From NCBI GenBank assembly GCA_020465985.1, contig JAANYP010000177.1:86543-150542 (forward strand): a stretch of DNA of 64,000 nt, read 5' to 3'. Below, piece after piece: positions 53,831 through 64,000 of this stretch. A program made the position numbers and the translations under genes. The notes beneath the pieces are model-generated. The model was not told the DNA's origin. It did not search any database and was given only the letters and a program-made list of their open reading frames with translations. Source of the stretch: Centrapalus pauciflorus (Eukaryota > Streptophyta > Magnoliopsida > Asterales > Asteraceae). The number at the start of each line of letters is the position of its first letter. Positions within the stretch are counted from its first letter, which is position 1.

Positions 53831-54091
53831 AATCGGGAAGTGATTTTTTTGCAAATGAGAGATGGGAATGGGGTTTGGGGGTGGGCGCGGGGGAGAGAAG
53901 TCTTCGTTTTTTTTAAGGGAAATGACAATTCCTTTTCTCTCCATTTCTCACTACATTGGAGAGAATTAAAAGTAGAGAATGAGAATTGTTTTATTTCTCA
54001 TTTTTCATTTCTCAGAGCCAAACAAACAAGGCAAATGGTTTCATTTCCATTTCTCTGGCCCCATTTCCCTGTACCAAACGCACCCTAAGTT
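53831..54091. repeat. hAT/MITE-like tail
   Basis: The right end reads TACCAAACGCACCCTAA; its complement, TTAGGGTGCGTTTGGTA, is typical of hAT-like miniature elements. The sequence is rich in GAGAAATGAGAAAT-type repeats. A matching left end was not found (only TAGGGT near 53815), so the element may be truncated. Confidence 0.45.
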
Positions 54092-55735
54092 CAGACATTT
54101 TAACTGAGTGTTTTTCAGTTATGTATTTAACTTTATTCTTATGTTTTAGGAGACTTTTATAAGTCTTAACCTTCATGTTCATGCACTTGTACTGATCTAT
54201 CAAATCAGTCATGAAGAAGGTTGCAGGAGATACCTCAGATGATGCTTCAGAAATGCAAGAATTAACATCTTCATCAATGTCCTCTTTCTTTGTCAACAGA
54301 CACGCATAATGAACATTGTTGTTATTATCCTCGGTTCCAACTCCCTCTTCGATGTTTCTTCTTTAACACTTTCCACCATCAAACACAAACACCCAACGTC
54401 AGGTTCCTCCACCTCTTCAACCATTGCCATCGGACAAACCAATGCCACATCAGTGTCATCATTAGAACTAATTCCTTCAGTCAGGCACAATGATGGACTA
54501 TCATTAATCAAGGAAAAATGTGCATGGTTTTCTTCTTCCTCTTCAGAATCTGTTAAATCCAATGATCATCCTCAGCCATTAAGCCTTTACTGGACTCTTT
54601 TTGTTTTGCCAGAAGCAGCTTAGTCTTGTAATATTTAGAATTTTTTACAAACTTTCTACAGTCCTTGGCAAAATGTCCAGGTTTGCCACACTTAAAGCAT
54701 GTCTTTTTCTCTTCTCCACTCTTCTTATCCTCATCCTTGTAGGTGGATTCACCTTTCTTAAAACGGGATGGATCGTATTTGTCCTTAGATGATCCAGTGG
54801 AGTATCTGAACTTGTTGTTGGTGGCAGGCTTATAGAATTTCTTCCTTTGATCGTAGGATTTGGATAAGAAGACCATTCGCTTCTTAAAGTTGTCATCATC
54901 AGAATCACACTCATCACTGGAACCAGATTCCTTCAACAATTCAGTTCTCTTGTTCAGCTTTAACAACTTCTTGTTAGCAATTAAAGCTAACAGATCAATC
55001 AATGGTTTCTCTGGTATCTGGAAAAGATCCTGAGCTTGGGTTTTTTATAGTAGGGCTTTGGACACTTCTTCTTGATTAAGATTCAAATTCTCAAAGACCA
55101 TATGAAAGTTCAGTTCCTCTAAGTTCTTGTTCATGGTTATGTTAGAAACATATGACTTCCATCCCTCTACGAGATTCATGAGGAATTTCACATTGATTTC
55201 TAGCTTTCCTTTCTTGACATTATTCTTGTTAAGTTCATTCAAGAGATTCCAGAGTCTCAAATATGTGTCAAAAAGGAGTTCATTCTTTTTGCCTTAAATC
55301 CTTCATAACTCTGCAGAAGTCCAGTGGCTTTCATACGAGTACCCAACTCAGTAAATTGTATCATCTTAGCAATGTCTTCCCATATCATCTTTGCGTTCTT
55401 ACTGTTGTCGATGCTCGTGTAGATCTCATTGGTTAGGGCATGCATCAAGAAAGAATGAGCTGCTCATCAGCTTCATATCTCAGTTTTTCTTCAGGTGAAT
55501 AATCAAATATAGCTTTCAAACATGTTGTGTCAGGATTTCATGGGTTCGAGGTTGGAACACCTTGAACTGTTTCATACACTTCAAGTGGTCCCTCTTTGAT
55601 ACAAAGCAGTATGTTTTTCCCGTTGGGTTGACGATTTATGAACATTTAGAAGCAGTCCTTCCACTGTGAGTATTCTCCGCAGAACAAAACAGATGTTTTT
55701 GTGTTGGATCCGACTGTCATAGCTTCGCACGACAT
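54092..55735 (-). pseudogene. Element D gag with zinc knuckle
   Basis: ATG at 55735 (MSCEAMTVGSNTKTSVLFCG). Pieces in several frames: LTNEIYTSIDNSKNAKMIWE (55448-55257), KKGKLEINVKFLMNLVEGWK (55260-55045), then the best-kept part 55002-54553 with a zinc knuckle CFKCGKPGHFAKDC. An acidic segment and a helical piece (KVKTYKSLLKHKNKVKYITE) follow. Stops and frameshifts separate these pieces. It is the closest relative of gag C, whose knuckle is missing. Confidence 0.78.
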
Positions 55736-56967
55736 GATTGCTATTTGTAAGATGTACTGTGAAATTTTTAAGATCTGTTTAACAAGAAATGGAATTTATC
55801 AGTCAAGTTGTAAAAAGAATTCAACAAAGATCAAAAAATAGTACTTAGTGAAATCACTTTTGCTTCGAATCTTATGAACTCGAGCTCGAGTGTATCAGAA
55901 TCGAGTTCGTGTGAGTTAGACTTGAGTTCGAGTCTATGAGATCTGACTTCGAGTGAATCAAAATTTAAATTTCAAAGTTCAAAAATTGATGTTTTCTCTA
56001 AGTTGGATTTATTTGTCGTGACTCGAGTGAGTTTGAGTTCGAGTGAAACGGACTCGAGTTCGAATGAAACAAACTCGAGTTCAAGTCTTCAAGAGACGAG
56101 TTCAAGTACAATGAACTCGAGTATATTGGTGTAAGTTCAAATTCTAATTACTTTAGGTTCGAGTTCGACTCCTCTTGAGAAACAATTAATTTAATATCAA
56201 GTTCAGATTAGTGTTAAATTCAACTTCCATTCAGTAGGGCTTCACGAGTTCGAGTCTCTTTGACTTGAGTCCGACTATGTTATTCTCGAGTTCGAGTTAA
56301 GACTGGTCTAATACTCGAATAGCTTCAAAGTAGGATTCTATTGATGACCCAAGTTCGCCTTTTGTAAACTCGAGTTCGAGTTGCTTCTAGATTTCCTAAG
56401 TTCGCAGGCTAAAGTGACACTCCAATTACCTCGAATATACTACTCGTGGTTTCAAGTTAAACTTAACTGAGTTCGACTCACGCACTCGAAGTAAACACTT
56501 AGTAAAATTCTTTTGTGTTAGGGTTTTCACGAGTCCAAGAACATCATCATGATCAACAGTGTCTGTTTTTTTCTTTTTTTTTGAAAAATAAATTTTCGAT
56601 GAAATCTTGATCAAATCTGAACCAAATTTAACAAAATTTGTTTCAGCAAACTCGGAAAAACATTTTTCTGATAAGAACAAAACAATTTTCAAACAATCTT
56701 ACACCAAAATCAGACTGAAAATTAAAATTTATCACCCAAAACGCTTTCGAACTGAAAAAATCAGAAAAAATCAAATTACTCTCTGATGTTTTGGAATTAG
56801 AAATTGAAACCTTCCAGATCAATTTGATACACAAAAAAACACACACTCGAATTGTATTTTCAATCCAATTAACAAACCAGAAAAAACATTTTGATCAAAC
56901 CCGTGGGTTTTCAAGTTCTGAAAAACTCAGCTTTTTTGACAAAAATTTCAATCCAAACCTTGTTGTT
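55736..56967 (-). promoter_or_regulatory. Leader of element D with TCGAG motif cluster
   Basis: Untranslated stretch between primer site and gag. From 55870 to 56400 CGAGTT/CTCGAG words are frequent (plus strand ACTCGAGTTCGAGT-type units). The part 56460-56960 is AT-rich without repeats. ORFs at 56426-56846 are not supported. Confidence 0.5.
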
Positions 56968-56981
56968 TGGCTCTGATACCA
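56968..56981 (-). other. Primer binding site of element D (initiator tRNA-Met)
   Basis: The minus strand reads TGGTATCAGAGCCA, an exact initiator tRNA-Met site, two bases from the LTR. Confidence 0.88.
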
Positions 56982-56983
56982 AT

Positions 56984-57222
56984 TGAAAATCATACAATTG
57001 ATACAACTATAATTAACAGTCTAATCAATATAAACACAATCAGATCGAATTCGTATGAAATTCACAGAGGGAATATTAAACCAAAAGTCAAAGCTCTATT
57101 CTCATTACCTCCAAAATTGATGTTACAATACATTAATTTGACTACTTATAGTCAAATAGAAATTACAAGAAAACTACAATACAAATCCCACAACTTTACA
57201 AAATTCAAATTCTGCCCTAACA
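56984..57222 (-). repeat. 5' LTR of element D (239 bp)
   Basis: Plus-strand ends TGAAAATC and CCCTAACA (minus strand TGTTAGGG to TTTTCA). Collinear with the LTR of fragment E. No partner LTR in the window. Confidence 0.75.
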
Positions 57223-59150
57223 AAATTACTTTTCTGAAACAAGAAAATACTTTATTTATGAATTTGATAATGAGGATAGAAGATTTCTTTAGAAATAGGT
57301 ATCGAAAGTTGTGTAACAGGGGTACCCAAATAACCTAACCCGTTAGGATCCAAAATGAAATAGATAAACTTGAATTGTTTTTGCAGGTGTTATGACTTTT
57401 GTGCAACTCAGTACAGAATCCGAACTTCATTAATATGGATTCTACTTTAGAGTAGAACTCGTGCTCTAGGTTTATGGCTTTTGATTACATCAGATCAAAA
57501 ATCGGACTTCAGTGTAACGGTTTCCAAGTACGCAATTTGGAACTCGGTCTTTAATGTTCAAATAGTTTCTAAACAAACAGTTTAGAACCCGTGCTTCTGC
57601 TGACTTCTCTGAAATTTCCCACCATATTACGCTTATCAGATTGAGTTTGAGTGTCCTACTAGAAATTCACTCATATCATTTTATGTTGACTTGATACTAT
57701 TCTTATTTGCAAGGGGAGTTTCAGACGTACTCTGATGCTGACATTCTTCATAAATAGTGTGTAAATTTTTCTGAATACTCTTATGCAAACTAAAGAACGT
57801 CTGATTCTCTAAATAATTAAAATTCCATCGAGATTAATCGCTCTAATACTCTATGATTCTCCTGATCTCATTCATATTGAGATTCTTTCCAAAATTCGGG
57901 ATTTTCCAGCTAATTTTTTTATTTTCCTATACACTTCAAGATTCTCTCATGTAACTCCGAGTTTACCCTCTCAACTTTCCAAACTTACCTTTATACATCT
58001 CTCATCCATCTTCTAAAACACCTCATCTACTAACTCCAACGATGCCACGACATGTGTGATTAGGAATATATATCGCTACAATGGTCTAAACCAGAGCCAG
58101 AAGACCGTCCCAATGAGAAAACCACTCTAGTTTGTGTGGGTAAGGGTCTTTGGGTCTACTAGTTGAGGAGTGTTAGTTACAAAGAGGTACTAACAAGGTT
58201 GAGCAGAGACAAAATAAAAGTGATAGGGGTTATTGTCAGGAGATCGGGTGCACCATGAGCTTATAAAGATATGCCAATGGAATATAATTTTGATTTCAAA
58301 GTGAGATGGAGGAGTATAGTTGGAAATTCATGAGAGCTGAGGGGTGAGAAATGATTAAAAGAAAAAGATAATCTTACCGAAATTGTGTTAGTGTTGTTGG
58401 GTTACCTACATCTTCTACCGAATTTCATGTGTTGGAACTAAGTATTGAATAAGACGTCATGAACCTAGTGACACAAAGCACAAAACTCCACTAGCTACTT
58501 AGGCGCTTCTCAAAAAGCTTCTGTTTCATTTCTCACGAAGATATACCTCATATGCTATCAAATTCTAATTTGGAGGTAATTGATATTGAAATAGGATAAC
58601 ATCTGCTCTAGTATCAGACTTTAATTGAAATACTTTTTTAGTCTAGAGCTTAATTTGTATACACTTTCCAGGACACATAGAGTCTACAGTCTGCGTGACT
58701 ATAAAAAGCTTGTCAAACGAGACAATGTCGGAACAACTCTAGTGATGCTTAATCTAAGTATTTCACAATGATTAGTTGGAAATCCTACCAGTGTTAACGT
58801 CACGCCAGAGCTGAACGTAGGTCACATAGACAATGTTTATTCTCAAAACAAAATCCCTATGTGGAACTGGATTGTTACTTTCATATGAATTCATTTATTA
58901 CACTTTAAGGTTGAAAGACACAAACTTAATTGTCATTACATTGAAGGGAGAGAATATTTTTGTTCTGTTTGAGGATGAAAGTTATTAAATGTTGAGCTTG
59001 TAATGTTACACAGATTATATATGAGTTCATATTTCTTCTATTTCTGTGTCTGTAATGTTCTTGAGTCTGATATTCTTTCTAAGTTTGTAATATATGTTAT
59101 GTCGAAGAAAGAAGAATCGAAGACACATTGAGATTATTCATTCAAGGGGA
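57223..59150. other. Decayed sequence, probably copia-derived, no gene supported
   Basis: No ORF of useful length and no family motif is readable on either strand. Some stretches (57360-58000) have the look of copia untranslated or linker sequence. I could not assign 58020-59150. Confidence 0.3.
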
Positions 59151-59154
59151 GAAC

Positions 59155-59590
59155 TGAAGCGCTTCAAATTTTATGATGATCATGATTCTCATGTTCACCA
59201 TGAGGGGGAGAAGACATTACTCGATACAAAGGGAGAGCCAAAGGGTTAAAGAAAAAGGGTAAGTCACTAATTTGAAAGATCCAAGGGGAGAGTCAAAGGG
59301 TTAAAAAAAAAAGGGTAGAGTCACTAATATGAAAGATCTAAGGAGAGAGTAATCTTTTGAAGATCAGAAGTCATTCAGAGTTCAAAGCTTAAAAGTTTCA
59401 AGATGCAGTCAATAAATTTTCGCTACGAGCTTAACCGAAGATACGTTACTGAATGCACAAGACTTTTGAAGACCACAAGTCTTGATTACAACAAGGGACA
59501 GATTGTTAGAACTTATATTTCTTGTAGTTCAAGTCTTTACAGTTCCGGTTAAATGTAAATATTGATTTAAACACTAATAGGGAGATTGTT
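59155..59590 (+). other. Purine-tract array of a decayed copia 3' end (H)
   Basis: Tracts AAGGGGAGAA (59158), GAGGGGGAGAAG (about 59202), AAAGGGAGAGCC (59231) and AAGGGGAGAGTC (59282) recur; two are in a near-repeat containing GTCACTAAT. Two LTR-like starts follow: AGGGACAGAT|TGTTAGAAC at 59504 and AGGGAGAT|TGTTAGACC at 59587. This fits the 3' end of a Sirevirus on the plus strand. Confidence 0.5.
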
Positions 59591-59904
59591 AGACCTCCAA
59601 ATTCAAGAGTCTTTGTCATTTTCTCATTGTACCAAAACGTTTAAGTGCAAAGAAATCATTCTACTAATTGAAAGAAAATATTATCATGTTCATCTTAATA
59701 TGTTAAAAATCTGTGCAAAATGTGAAGATTACGATCCTACAGGTATGATGTTAATTGTAGTATATATAAAAGCTTTTGGTGTAAATTATGTTGTAACATA
59801 TTTTCCATTATTTTCATATCAAGAACATGTTTGAGGTAGTGCTAAGATATAACCTACGCACCTGGTGAATTATAGTGACAATTTTGATATTAGAATTTAG
59901 AATA
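59591..59904 (+). other. Possible LTR remnant behind the purine tracts
   Basis: A chance ORF (59586-59834) and otherwise no feature. It could be the start of the LTR of H, but the far end is not recognisable. Confidence 0.3.
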
Positions 59905-60310
59905 AATTATAAAAATGTCCAGGTGGTTTGTTTAAAATTATGAAAATAGTCCCTTAACTTTCAAATTTACATTGACAGTCCCAAACCATTGTTTGTTTTC
60001 ATAAATGGTCCCTCCTAGTCTTAAATTTTTAAAAATGATCAATATACCTTTTCAATTTTGATCCCTTGATATTATAATTATTCACTGTTGGTCCTTTGGC
60101 TAACTTTTAGTATTTTATGTTAATTATTTTAGAGTAAATTACAGAAATGGTCCTTGTGTTTTGTTCAAAATTATGAAAACGGTCCCTCAACTTTCAAAGT
60201 TGCAGTGACGGTCCCTCAAACTACTTTTTACTTGCAGAATTGGTCCTTCTGTTTCTAAATTTTTTGAAATTTACGATTTTGCCCTTCTTTTAATTACAAG
60301 TTTTTGTAAT
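59905..60310. repeat. Two diverged direct copies of an AAATGGTCC repeat
   Basis: The units at about 59905-60080 and 60133-60310 share TAAATTA, AAATGGTCC or AAATGTCCAG, AAAATTATGAAAA, GGTCCCT or GTCCCTTAACTTTCAAA and a C(C/G)GTCCC(T/A)AAAC stretch. They are collinear and direct, about 230 bp apart. This resembles a dispersed repeat common in plant intergenic DNA; the class is unknown. Confidence 0.6.
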
Positions 60311-60401
60311 TTCAATTTTAGTCCCTCTTCTTCATTTTTCATTTTTGGTTTTAAATTTGAAATATTAATTTAATAAATTATGATTTGATTCATTATTAAT
60401 T

Positions 60402-60505
60402 ATATTATTATTATTATTATTCACATTATTACTATTACTATTACTATTACTATTATTATTATTATTCTTATTATTATTATCATCATCATCATCATCATCA
60501 TCATT
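60402..60505. repeat. Compound trinucleotide microsatellite
   Basis: Runs of ATT, then ACT, ATT again, and finally ATC repeats follow one another. All are single-base variants of one trinucleotide, as expected from slippage with point mutation. Confidence 0.9.
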
Positions 60506-61046
60506 TATACCTATTTATTTATAAAATAAATATATATTTCTTTACTAAAAATTATTTTTATTTATATACTTAATTAGTTTATGCATCTTTTTATGTATTC
60601 AATTTATTTATTAAAGTTTTATTCATTTATATTTTATTGGTTAAAATATTTGTTTAATTTTCTTATTTATACTTTTCCATCAAACTATTTCATTACGTTA
60701 ATAAATTTTTAATTTATGTAAATTTTGATTTAATTTACTAGTTTTTTATGTTTTGATTAAAGTTTACAAATATTTTGTTACGCTTATATGTTTTTAGTTA
60801 AATTTATTATTTTATTTGTTTGGTTTTAAAAAATTGCCTTAAAAGTTATTAAATTACTAATATATATTAAAAATAAATAATTTTACAAATCATTTCATAA
60901 GTAAACAAATAATATATTTTTAATTAGATTTATAGATAAAGTACATATAAGATATAATTTGAATGTAGATTTAAATTTTATCTATTTATTTAATATTTAA
61001 AGATGTAAGAAATAATATATTGTATTTATATTTTTTATTTATTAAT
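60506..61046. other. AT-rich spacer without features
   Basis: Very AT-rich sequence with no ORF, repeat or motif that I can support. Confidence 0.5.
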
Positions 61047-61338
61047 TGTGAAATACAGTTTCTACCAATTCAATCAACACAATACAATTAATAAGATCAA
61101 TCAATGTAATCAAAACTAACCGAATGATTGGATTTAAGATCTTGATGATTACAATACGTTGAAGTGTAAGATCCTTCGTACAGTGCTGCTGTTTCTCAAA
61201 ATTTAATACGTACAAAATCTGACAGATCTCCCTTTCTAGAAAGTCAACATGACTATTTATATACAATTCCAAACTATAAAGAAATTACATAGTAAGTCCC
61301 TAGACTTTAATCTTTCATCAACTAAACATATTCCAACA
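61047..61338 (-). repeat. 3' LTR of element F (about 292 bp)
   Basis: The minus strand starts TGTTGGAATATG beside the purine tract. A TATATAAATAG box lies near 61260. The outer end near 61047 is inferred from a TG start on the plus strand. It is a different family from LTR D/E. Confidence 0.7.
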
Positions 61339-61369
61339 TTCTCCCCCTTTGATAAAAGAAGCAAAGTCT

Positions 61370-64000
61370 TCATGTTGACAATCCAATCTTCTGTTCAAAT
61401 CTTCGAACACTTTTTCTATCTGACAGCCTCCATTCAATCTTAGAGATAAATTCAACCATGAGTTTTCTATCGTTAACTGACAGAGCACCTTTCTTTGTCT
61501 TCCTCTTCTGATCTGCTGCCAGTTTGCCTTTCAGACCAGTCAACACTTTAATCAATGTTCCGTCAGAAAACTTATTCAGTTCAACACTTCTCATGGCTCT
61601 CAATCTTTTATTTCTATCTTTGTACATGACAGCTGGATGTTTCACCATTATAACTTGAAATTCTTTAAGCTCACCAGCAAATTTAATGTCTCTGTGAGGC
61701 GCAGTCATGTTTATCTTCCTCATCCCTCTCTCAACTCCAATCTGTAAATCTTGCACTGACATTAATACCAGCTTCGTATGCATAAAATGAAACAATGTCT
61801 TCAGCGCAAATCTACAATGTTCGTTCCTTTTATTCCTGCACAGTTCGTCAAAAAGATCTTCAATATCGACCAAGTGCATATTGAACATGTCGGCTTCAGT
61901 GAATACATACGTGTTTCCATCGGACCTGGTAACAGTAAACTTCGGATAAAAAATCTTAACAAATCTTTCCTTTTCGATCATCACCAGATCTACTATCCTG
62001 AATTCACTCTTCACCTTCTCAACCTCTTGAGTCTTATTTCTTAAGAAACTGGCATAGTTGACCAGATTGGGCATGTTCGGCTCTAAAACTCGGAATAACT
62101 TGAGAAATGAACAGGGAGCTTGTTTCTTGCAAAAAATCCTTTTCTCCAAAATATCTTCAATATAAGGCATCTTATTCCTTTTTCTGATGAATTCAGCAGA
62201 TCTATTCTCTGGAAGCTCTAGCTTTTTCACCTTCTTCTTGCTTATCTCATCTTTATTCAACAAAGTCAACATATCTTGAATTTCTCTCTGCACCACTTGT
62301 TGAGCTTCAAATCTGAGTCTATGTTGTTTCTTAGACTCATCGACAAGCACATACTCGTTGAAGAATCTATCCATTACCTCAACCTCATTCAGTATGACCT
62401 TTTCTTGTGCAACACTGCTCTCAACTGGAAACTCTTCAAATTCCTCTTTAACTTGAATAACCACCTCAGGCTTTTCAACCGTTGGTGTCAAATCAGTATC
62501 CTTCAAAATCTCTTCAACTAACCCTTCCTCCTCTTCAATTCTTTCAGCTCTGAAATCAATATCAGTTAAGGCAATTATATCATCATCTTCTGATACTTCA
62601 ATGTACTCCTCCCTCTCTTCTCCTATACCTTGAATACTTAAATCTTGATTTTTTTCTTGATTGTCTTCATCTGAATCAATATATTCGACAAAGTGATAGA
62701 TATCAGACTGAATGTTCAAAGGAACTGGAACATCTTCATGAAGAATCAATCCCAGCTCTCTTTGTTCACCAGCTGAATCTTTTAAGCCTCCAGCCTCTTT
62801 CTCTTGAACTTCCGGTTCCTTTTCTGGATACGTAATCATTAATAACCCAGGCGTTGGTTCATCAAGCTTTCTCCTCTTCTCCCCCTCATGAGGAGCATCA
62901 TCGGAGTCCTCATCATGCTCATCATGCTTCCTTTTGGATGAGGAAGCTTGAGCCTTACACGATTCTTCTACTGCAGCTACTCTTTCAGACAAATTTCCCA
63001 AAGCCGTTACCACTGTATTCTCTAAACTGATCATTCGTTCTCTCATCTCATCAAATTGATCAAAAACAAAATCTCTTAACTCTTCCTTCAACTCCTCCAT
63101 TGCTTGTTTTGATTCATCTCTTTTAACCGACTCCTCCGCAACATCCTTTCCCTTCAAAAACTTCTGAATGTTAGACATTTGAGCCATTACCTCAGCCAGT
63201 TGATTAGATACATGCGTGTTGACTCCAGAAACAACTGCATTCAAGGCTGTTGACAGAGTTGATTCGGTCACAAACGGGGATAAACTCACTACTGGGTCAC
63301 GAAGACTTCCAGTTGACACAACAGTTGAACTGGTAAACAGAACTTCTGTGTGGCCAGTGCTCAGAGTTGGTATTTGTGTTTCTCTGACTGGACTTCCACC
63401 CTCTTCAAGTGACGGAGCAACTAATGCTTCCATTACTAAGGGTGTTCCGGTGGGAACACGAAGTTCGGCCACACTGACTTCAACGAATGAAGTCGACTCA
63501 AGTGTCCTAATGTGTATAGGCTCTAGACTCAGTGAATCAAATGAAGTCGTACACACGGGCAACTGTGTACTGGTTTCAATATCCATCAAGTCCAATTGAC
63601 TTGCGGATAGATTGTGTGTTTCATCCCGGTGAGCAAATGAAACAATCTCCTGTTGAGAGGAGATTGAGTGGATAGGAGGGTGTGCAGTCGTCAGTGGGAT
63701 ACTGACTTGTTCAATGCTAACTCTCATAGGAGAGCTAACAGTGGATGTGGTTAATTCCCGGCTTTCTGGGCTTAAGGGCACCCTCACACTCTCTACAGCG
63801 ATGTGCTGAACCTCAATCATCATTCCCCCTCCTTCATGATGATCTCCACCATCATCACCATCATCATCATCATCACCCTCTCCCTCTTCTTCTTGAATAT
63901 CAGATAGAGTTCTCTCAGAATCAGATTTCTCTTGTTCTTCCTCACCACCCCTCACACTTCCTTCACCCTCACTCTCAGAACGGCTAACCTGAACTTCAGC
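61370..64000 (-). CDS. Extra ORF of element F, intact, N-terminus outside the window
   Basis: 876 residues are open without a stop from the window edge to 61370. Order: acidic run (EEEGEGDDDDDGDDGGDHHE); Ser/Thr-rich part shared with element C (TTSTVSS, SIPLTTAHPP, SPVRETQIPTLSTGHTEVLF); helical segment; an NLS-like basic/acidic stretch (SSSKRKHDEHDEDSDDAPHE, GEKRRKLDE); acidic middle; and a C-terminal globular-looking domain (about 620-870; RFVKIFYPKFTVTRSDGNTY, then SVRRFEQKIGLS at the end). The last part matches fragment E and weakly G. Nothing resembles a membrane protein. Preservation over 2.6 kb suggests recent activity. Function unknown. Confidence 0.8.
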   Translation of the reverse strand, partial: AEVQVSRSESEGEGSVRGGEEEQEKSDSERTLSDIQEEEGEGDDDDDGDDGGDHHEGGGMMIEVQHIAVESVRVPLSPESRELTTSTVSSPMRVSIEQVSIPLTTAHPPIHSISSQQEIVSFAHRDETHNLSASQLDLMDIETSTQLPVCTTSFDSLSLEPIHIRTLESTSFVEVSVAELRVPTGTPLVMEALVAPSLEEGGSPVRETQIPTLSTGHTEVLFTSSTVVSTGSLRDPVVSLSPFVTESTLSTALNAVVSGVNTHVSNQLAEVMAQMSNIQKFLKGKDVAEESVKRDESKQAMEELKEELRDFVFDQFDEMRERMISLENTVVTALGNLSERVAAVEESCKAQASSSKRKHDEHDEDSDDAPHEGEKRRKLDEPTPGLLMITYPEKEPEVQEKEAGGLKDSAGEQRELGLILHEDVPVPLNIQSDIYHFVEYIDSDEDNQEKNQDLSIQGIGEEREEYIEVSEDDDIIALTDIDFRAERIEEEEGLVEEILKDTDLTPTVEKPEVVIQVKEEFEEFPVESSVAQEKVILNEVEVMDRFFNEYVLVDESKKQHRLRFEAQQVVQREIQDMLTLLNKDEISKKKVKKLELPENRSAEFIRKRNKMPYIEDILEKRIFCKKQAPCSFLKLFRVLEPNMPNLVNYASFLRNKTQEVEKVKSEFRIVDLVMIEKERFVKIFYPKFTVTRSDGNTYVFTEADMFNMHLVDIEDLFDELCRNKRNEHCRFALKTLFHFMHTKLVLMSVQDLQIGVERGMRKINMTAPHRDIKFAGELKEFQVIMVKHPAVMYKDRNKRLRAMRSVELNKFSDGTLIKVLTGLKGKLAADQKRKTKKGALSVNDRKLMVEFISKIEWRLSDRKSVRRFEQKIGLST

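Larger units (their letters stand above)
51395..54091 (+). mobile_element. Gypsy element B, 5' part only (LTR and acidic ORF)
   Basis: A relative of element A in the opposite orientation: LTR 51395-52860, primer-site remnant, acidic ORF 52988-about 53830. gag and pol are absent; after the acidic ORF comes a MITE-like tail and then copia element D. It was inserted in the extra ORF of element C, whose homolog in F continues past this point. Confidence 0.72.
54092..57222 (-). mobile_element. SIRE-type copia element D, 5' part only
   Basis: Minus-strand order: LTR (57222-56984), primer site, leader with TCGAG motifs, gag (55735-54092). Protease and the rest of pol are missing; it ends at the MITE-like tail. 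The LTR resembles that of fragment E at 14462-14685. Confidence 0.75.
61047..64000 (-). mobile_element. SIRE-type copia element F, 3' part, runs off the window
   Basis: Minus-strand order: extra ORF (64000-61370), purine tract (61352-61339, AAAGGGGGAGAA), LTR (61338-about 61047). gag-pol would lie beyond 64000. The left LTR edge is set at the TGTGAAATAC start and may be off by a few bases. Confidence 0.78.

Noticed and set aside
58020..59000. Decayed host gene
   Set aside because: Short readable runs have no family motif, and the region is followed by copia purine tracts. I leave it unclassified.
61370..64000. Extra ORF of element F as a host gene
   Set aside because: A purine tract and LTR follow directly, and homologous ORFs lie at the same place in elements C, E and G.
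1..64000. A defence or other non-transposon system
   Set aside because: Both strands were read through. All recognisable proteins belong to LTR retrotransposons; nothing supports another system.

Overview
This is plant nuclear DNA made almost wholly of nested LTR retrotransposons. I found no host protein gene and no tRNA or rRNA gene. The elements are Ty3/gypsy Tekay-like chromoviruses, one Athila, and a second gypsy family with an acidic ORF before gag. There are also several Ty1/copia elements of the SIRE (Sirevirus/Maximus) type, with runs of purine tracts and a long extra ORF behind pol. SIRE plus Tekay abundance and the type of 3' ORF point to a eudicot, possibly Asteraceae; this is family-level inference only.

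Layout. 1-2146: end of a Tekay polyprotein and its 3' LTR (+). 2147-3340: AT-rich sequence with a hairpin repeat and a 30-bp minisatellite. 3341-13313: decayed Athila (-) with its 5' LTR, gag, PR, RT, RH, INT and a downstream ORF3; a solo LTR splits INT. 13314-15180: copia scraps, including an LTR and the end of an extra ORF. 15185-19693: 5' LTR, acidic ORF and gag of gypsy family A/B (-). 19694-51394: old SIRE element C (+). 51395-54091: LTR and acidic ORF of a second family A/B copy (+), ending in a hAT/MITE-like tail. 54092-57222: 5' part of SIRE element D (-). 57223-61046: decayed copia 3' sequence, a dispersed repeat and microsatellites. 61047-64000: 3' part of SIRE element F (-) with an intact extra ORF running off the edge.

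Element C contains a two-level nest with exact boundaries. SIRE element G (20990-41127, -, 5-bp duplication GTTTC) sits in the untranslated leader of C. A 10-kb Tekay element T (22713-32692, -, 5-bp duplication CTTTT) sits in the extra ORF of G. The LTRs of T differ at 9 positions in about 2.54 kb and those of G at 8 in 630 bp, so the order of insertion fits the nesting. T is nearly intact: one apparent 1-bp loss before the chromodomain and one 90-bp GT-AG intron-like segment inside RT.

The most interesting signals lie behind pol. The 3' ORFs of Athila (gypsy) and of SIRE elements C and G (copia) share a short motif pattern. In Athila and C the ORF is preceded by a TATA box and a GT-AG intron that ends at or just before the ATG, like an ordinary plant gene inside a retrotransposon. 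A TCGAGTT motif recurs in clusters in the gag leader of C, in the intron before its 3' ORF and in the gag leader of D. These are sequence-based hypotheses; none was tested by search or expression data.
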